Positions 24,952 to 27,808 of a stretch of DNA of 27,808 bases are shown piece after piece. The position numbers and the translations under genes are program-made. The notes below the pieces were generated by a model. It saw nothing but the letters and a program-made list of their open reading frames with translations. It had not been told where the DNA came from and made no database searches. Origin of the DNA: CAYMRB01 sp964392615. GTDB lineage: Bacteria > Planctomycetota > UBA8108. The DNA lies in NCBI GenBank assembly GCA_964392615.1, contig CAYMRB010000077.1:1-27808 (forward strand), in the 5' to 3' direction. Numbering within the stretch: the first letter of the stretch is position 1; each line of letters begins with the position of its first letter.

Positions 24952-27294
24952 ATGGTCCCCTTCTCGGCCCAGCAGTCCCCGACGTCCGATGCGAAGCGCC
25001 GCCGCCGGCGCGTCGAGCGCGACGGTCTGGACTGGGGAGGAAGAGGGACCACCACAGAGTCACAGAGGCCTTCTTTTTCTCGGTCTTTCTCTTGTCCGTG
25101 TTCCTGGGCGCGGCGATACCGTCTCTCCCTCGCCGCGGCGGTGGCCGTCGCCCTGCTCGTCGCCGGCGGGTGTCGCGGCCGGGACGAGTTCGAGCGGGGC
25201 GAGAGACTGCTCGCCGCCGGGGACGAGCGCGGCGCGTTCGAGGTGTTCTACGAGGCCTGGTCCCTGGCGCCGGGGAACGCGCAGTTCTCCGATAAGCTCG
25301 ACGAGGTCGGCGGCCGTATCGCCGCGCGGCTCGTCGCCGAGGGCGAGGGCGCCGAGACCGCCCTCGACTTCCCGCGCGCGCTCGACCGGCTCGCCCTGGC
25401 GATCGACTACCTGCCGAGCGCCAGCGCGCCGCGCGATGCGTACGCGCGCGCTTGGCGCGCCCAGGCGCGCTGGGAGCGGGCCGAGGACGAGATCGGCGCC
25501 ATGCGTCTCGACGCGGGGCCCGGGCTCCCGGCTCCCGACGCCGTGTGGCGCTTCTTCGACATCTGCGACCGCTGTGCCGCTCTGCCGGCCTGTCCGCTCG
25601 ACCGGCGCTCTGCCCTGCTCGGCGACGCGATCGCCGCGGTCGAAGCGCGGCTCGACGAGCTCGAATCGCGCACCCATGAAACGCCGCTGCCGTTCGACGC
25701 GGCGCCGCTCGACGCGCTGCGGGCGCAGTGGCGGGCCTTCGCCCTCCGCGTGCGCCGTCGGCTCGACGCGGCTGCGCCGATCGGGCCGGACGTCGAGGCG
25801 ACGGTCGCGTCGCGCACGGTCCGCGCGTCTCGCGACCAGTGGCGGGTGCTGCGAGACCGAGTGGTCGCGCCGCGGCTCGCGGAGTGCCTGCGGCGTTCGG
25901 AGAGCGGTGTCGCGGTCGCGGAGGAGGCGCTCCGCGGCGTGGCCGCCTACGCCGAAGGGGAGCGCCAGGAGCGCGACGGAGACCTCCTCGGCGCGCACGA
26001 CTCGTACCGTCGCGCCGTCGCCCATCACCGCTGGGGGACGGAGGCGATTATCGCGGCCGAACGCGCCCTCCAGCGCTGGCAGCGGAGCACGTACGATGCG
26101 GCCCAGGTCGCGATCGCGCGGGCGGAATGGGGCGACGCGATCGGCGGCCTCGCGGCCCTCGAGCGCCGCACGCCGGGCCACCGCGACGTCGCCGAGCGCC
26201 TGCGGACGTGCCGCCGGGAGCTCGCGCGGCTCAGCGTGCGGGCGGCGGAGGGCTACGAGGCGCGAGAGCTGCCGGGCAACGCGCTTCTGCGCTATCTCGA
26301 GGCGCGTCAGGCGTTGCCGGAGGCGGACGCGTCGATCGACGGCGCGATCGAGCGCGTCGACGGTGCCCTCGTCGGTCGTCTGTGGCCCGATTTCCGCCTG
26401 GAGTTCCGCGCGCCGGACGACGAGGAGCGCAGGCTGCGCCACCAGCTCTGGCGCGTCGACGGCGAGTTCGCTTCGTCGGTCGAGGCGGCGATCACCGCGA
26501 GCTTCAGGCGCGCCGGCCTCGCGCCGCAGGCCGCACCTTCGTTCCGCGTCGTCATCGAGGATCTCGACTTCTCGCTGCGCGAGAAGACGGTGACCCGCGA
26601 GGTCGAGAGGGGCCGCTTCCTGCGCTCGTTCGAGGTCGCTCGCAATCCGCGCCTCGATCGAGCCGCGGCGGAGATGCGCGCCGCGCGGGAGGGCTGGCTG
26701 CGCTCGAAGACAGCGTACGAGACGGCCCCCGACTACTTGCGCGCGCGCCAGCAGGACCGGCTCGAGCTCGCTCACGGCGCGCTGGTCCAGGCGAGGATCA
26801 GGCTGGAGTCGCTGGCGCGCGAGATTCCGAGCCTCGCGTGGGAGGAGCGCGCCGTCCCGGTCGCGAATATCGCGCTCGTCGGCGAGCTGGCGGCGCGTTT
26901 CCGCGTGGACCGGCTCGACCTCGAGGACGTCTGGATCACCGTGCGGTGGGAGCGTAGCGACCGCGTCGTCGAGGCCGCCGACGCGCCGGGCTTCTGCCAC
27001 GATCCGCTCGAGGCGCCGTCACGCGAGGAGGTTCTCGAGACGCTCGCCGACGATCTCGGCGGCAAGCTCCGCCACCGCGTCGAACGGGCTCTCGAGCAGC
27101 ACGTCGCCAGCTACTACCACCGTGGCATCGAGCGCCTCGAGGCCGGTTCGCTCGAGAGCGCGGTCGAGAACCTCGCGACCTACGTGTTCGCGCTGCGGGG
27201 CGAGCCTCCGACCCTGCAGCTCGAAGAGGCCGTGCGGCGCCTCGAGCAGCTGACCGACGCGACCGCGCTGCGAGATTGGGTCGGCGGCCCCTGA
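24952..27294 (+). CDS. Large TPR-like lipoprotein with disrupted 5' end
   Basis: From 25110 on the frame encodes a normal lipoprotein start: ARRYRLSLAAAVAVALLV followed by the lipobox AGGC (cysteine codon at 25171-25173). A helical TPR-like region follows (RGERLLAAGDERGAFEVFYE, then AEGERQERDGDLLGAHDSYR). A mixed alpha/beta domain from about 26390 (FRVVIEDLDFSLREKTVTRE, then FRVDRLDLEDVWITVRWE) leads to a final TPR-like unit (YYHRGIERLEAGSLESAVEN). No start codon lies just before the signal peptide. The nearest in-frame one with room is ATG 24952, which adds about 55 odd residues, partly encoded by a lower-GC repeat at 25048-25106, and has no ribosome-binding site. The real start may therefore have been lost or moved. 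The protein is otherwise intact at 780 residues. Function is unrecognised. Confidence 0.72.
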   Translation: MVPFSAQQSPTSDAKRRRRRVERDGLDWGGRGTTTESQRPSFSRSFSCPCSWARRYRLSLAAAVAVALLVAGGCRGRDEFERGERLLAAGDERGAFEVFYEAWSLAPGNAQFSDKLDEVGGRIAARLVAEGEGAETALDFPRALDRLALAIDYLPSASAPRDAYARAWRAQARWERAEDEIGAMRLDAGPGLPAPDAVWRFFDICDRCAALPACPLDRRSALLGDAIAAVEARLDELESRTHETPLPFDAAPLDALRAQWRAFALRVRRRLDAAAPIGPDVEATVASRTVRASRDQWRVLRDRVVAPRLAECLRRSESGVAVAEEALRGVAAYAEGERQERDGDLLGAHDSYRRAVAHHRWGTEAIIAAERALQRWQRSTYDAAQVAIARAEWGDAIGGLAALERRTPGHRDVAERLRTCRRELARLSVRAAEGYEARELPGNALLRYLEARQALPEADASIDGAIERVDGALVGRLWPDFRLEFRAPDDEERRLRHQLWRVDGEFASSVEAAITASFRRAGLAPQAAPSFRVVIEDLDFSLREKTVTREVERGRFLRSFEVARNPRLDRAAAEMRAAREGWLRSKTAYETAPDYLRARQQDRLELAHGALVQARIRLESLAREIPSLAWEERAVPVANIALVGELAARFRVDRLDLEDVWITVRWERSDRVVEAADAPGFCHDPLEAPSREEVLETLADDLGGKLRHRVERALEQHVASYYHRGIERLEAGSLESAVENLATYVFALRGEPPTLQLEEAVRRLEQLTDATALRDWVGGP
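25048..25106. repeat. CACAGAG-type dispersed repeat inside the lipoprotein gene
   Basis: This stretch is about half G+C amid much richer DNA. It contains two copies of CACAGAG at 25053-25059 and 25061-25067 in an 8-base period, then a pyrimidine tract (25071-25094) and TTGTCCGTGTTCC. Its reverse complement contains CTCTGTGACTCTGTGG, which resembles a short intergenic repeat that I recall from many environmental bacterial genomes. It sits between a GGGGAGGAAGAGGG ribosome-binding-like sequence (25034-25047) and the lipoprotein signal peptide, so it looks inserted. Confidence 0.5.
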
Positions 27295-27305
27295 CGGCTG
27301 CCTTC

Positions 27306-27329
27306 CCGGCGGCCCGCATGGGCTGCCGG
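27306..27329 (+). terminator. Hairpin after the lipoprotein gene
   Basis: A 10-pair stem (27306-27315 with 27320-27329, one G-U pair) closes the loop GCAT, 11 bases after the stop codon. There is no T-tract, so termination is plausible but not certain. Confidence 0.45.
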
Positions 27330-27376
27330 TCAGTCGTGAGATCGCGCGCACGATCCGCCCGGCCGGCCCATGCGAG

Positions 27377-27439
27377 AATTCCCGCGAATCGCCCCGGGCT
27401 CGCCCATCTTCTACCGGTACGGGAATTTTCTACGGGAAT
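27377..27439. promoter_or_regulatory. Repeated GGGAAT sites upstream of the ABC transporter gene
   Basis: TACGGGAAT occurs twice, at 27418-27426 and 27431-27439, with a 13-base period. AATTCCCG at 27377-27384 is the inverted form of CGGGAATT at 27420-27427. The cluster is AT-richer than its surroundings and lies 85-150 bases before the start codon, a sensible place for an operator. No clear promoter was recognised. Confidence 0.35.
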
Positions 27440-27524
27440 CGCGCGCGGTCTCCGATGAGCCCCCGCGAGTAGCAGCGTCTCTGGCGCGGTCGAGCTTCCC
27501 GCTCGTCCCGCGCGGAGGAGTGAC

Positions 27525-27808
27525 ATGATAGAAGTCGAGAACATCGTCAAGCGCTACGGAGCGACCGTCGCGGTCGACCGCGTCAGCTTCCAGGTCGGCG
27601 CCGGGGAGATCCTCGGTTTCCTGGGGCCGAACGGAGCCGGGAAGTCGACGACGCTGAAGATCATCACGTCGTACATCGTCGCCGACTCCGGCACAGTCGT
27701 CATCGACGGCAAGGAGGCCCTCGAGCACCCGCACGACGTGCGCCGTGCGATCGGGTACCTGCCCGAGTCGACGCCCCTCTACTACGACATGGCCGTCATC
27801 GACTACCT
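27525..27808 (+). CDS. ABC transporter ATP-binding protein, 5' part
   Basis: Only the first 94 codons are in the window; the gene continues past its end. The product starts MIEVENIVKRYGATVAVDRV and has a complete Walker A, GPNGAGKST at 34-42, then the Q-loop region RAIGYLPESTPLYYDM, where glutamate replaces the usual glutamine at 81. That variant is common in the ABC-2-type group that includes GldA, so an ATPase for a membrane exporter of the ABC-2 type is likely. A strong GGAGGAG lies four bases before the ATG. The permease genes are expected downstream, outside the window. The transported substrate cannot be told. Confidence 0.9.
   Translation, partial: MIEVENIVKRYGATVAVDRVSFQVGAGEILGFLGPNGAGKSTTLKIITSYIVADSGTVVIDGKEALEHPHDVRRAIGYLPESTPLYYDMAVIDY

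Noticed and set aside
25092..25295. Short frame starting at a GTG within the CACAGAG repeat
   Set aside because: It gives an Arg-rich product out of frame with the lipobox, so it cannot supply the missing lipoprotein start without a frameshift.
27411..27734. Minus-strand frame across the ABC transporter start
   Set aside because: It lies opposite an unmistakable Walker A ATPase with a strong ribosome-binding site.

Overview
The window is very GC-rich bacterial chromosome, densely packed with genes on both strands. It most resembles a member of the Planctomycetota. The grounds are a secreted formylglycine-type sulfatase, a zinc-ribbon Ser/Thr kinase with FHA and SPFH partners, several large TPR/HEAT envelope proteins, frequent GTG starts and GC-rich codon use. 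The phylum is inferred from gene content, not proven, and no rRNA, tRNA or CRISPR array is visible.

Layout. 1-2023: dapA (lysine/diaminopimelate synthesis), convergent with a YhaM-type OB-fold/HD 3'-5' exoribonuclease. 2024-7956: a secreted HEAT/TPR protein on the plus strand, convergent with a minus-strand pair of lipoprotein genes, one of them a long TPR protein. 7957-10208: a divergent control region with a TATAAT promoter, then sucCD (succinyl-CoA synthetase of the TCA cycle). 10240-10929: a minus-strand XRE-type regulator with a long Lys/Ala/Ser-rich tail like histone H1. 10930-11398: a gene-poor stretch rich in palindromes. 11399-14694: an NrnA-like DHH phosphoesterase, a phasin-like coiled-coil protein and a UbiB/ABC1 atypical kinase. 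14783-16177: the sulfatase.

16386-21498 is the most interesting part. A three-helix membrane protein is followed by an SPFH/coiled-coil protein ending in a zinc ribbon, a cysteine-rich FHA protein, and a Ser/Thr kinase that begins with a zinc ribbon. The kinase would end in three membrane helices, but its reading frame breaks in a 72-base G/C-only tract containing 14 consecutive C. This looks like a membrane-associated phospho-signalling module; the function is inferred from domains and order.

21547-27808: a small minus-strand TPR protein, miaB (tRNA methylthiolation), ribD (riboflavin synthesis), a foldable intergenic element, a large TPR-like lipoprotein gene whose 5' end is disrupted by a lower-GC CACAGAG-type repeat, and the first 94 codons of an ABC transporter ATPase that runs off the window.

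Start codons were chosen from ribosome-binding sites, promoters, signal peptides and family N-termini. Promoters, hairpins and repeats were found by eye, so they are candidates.
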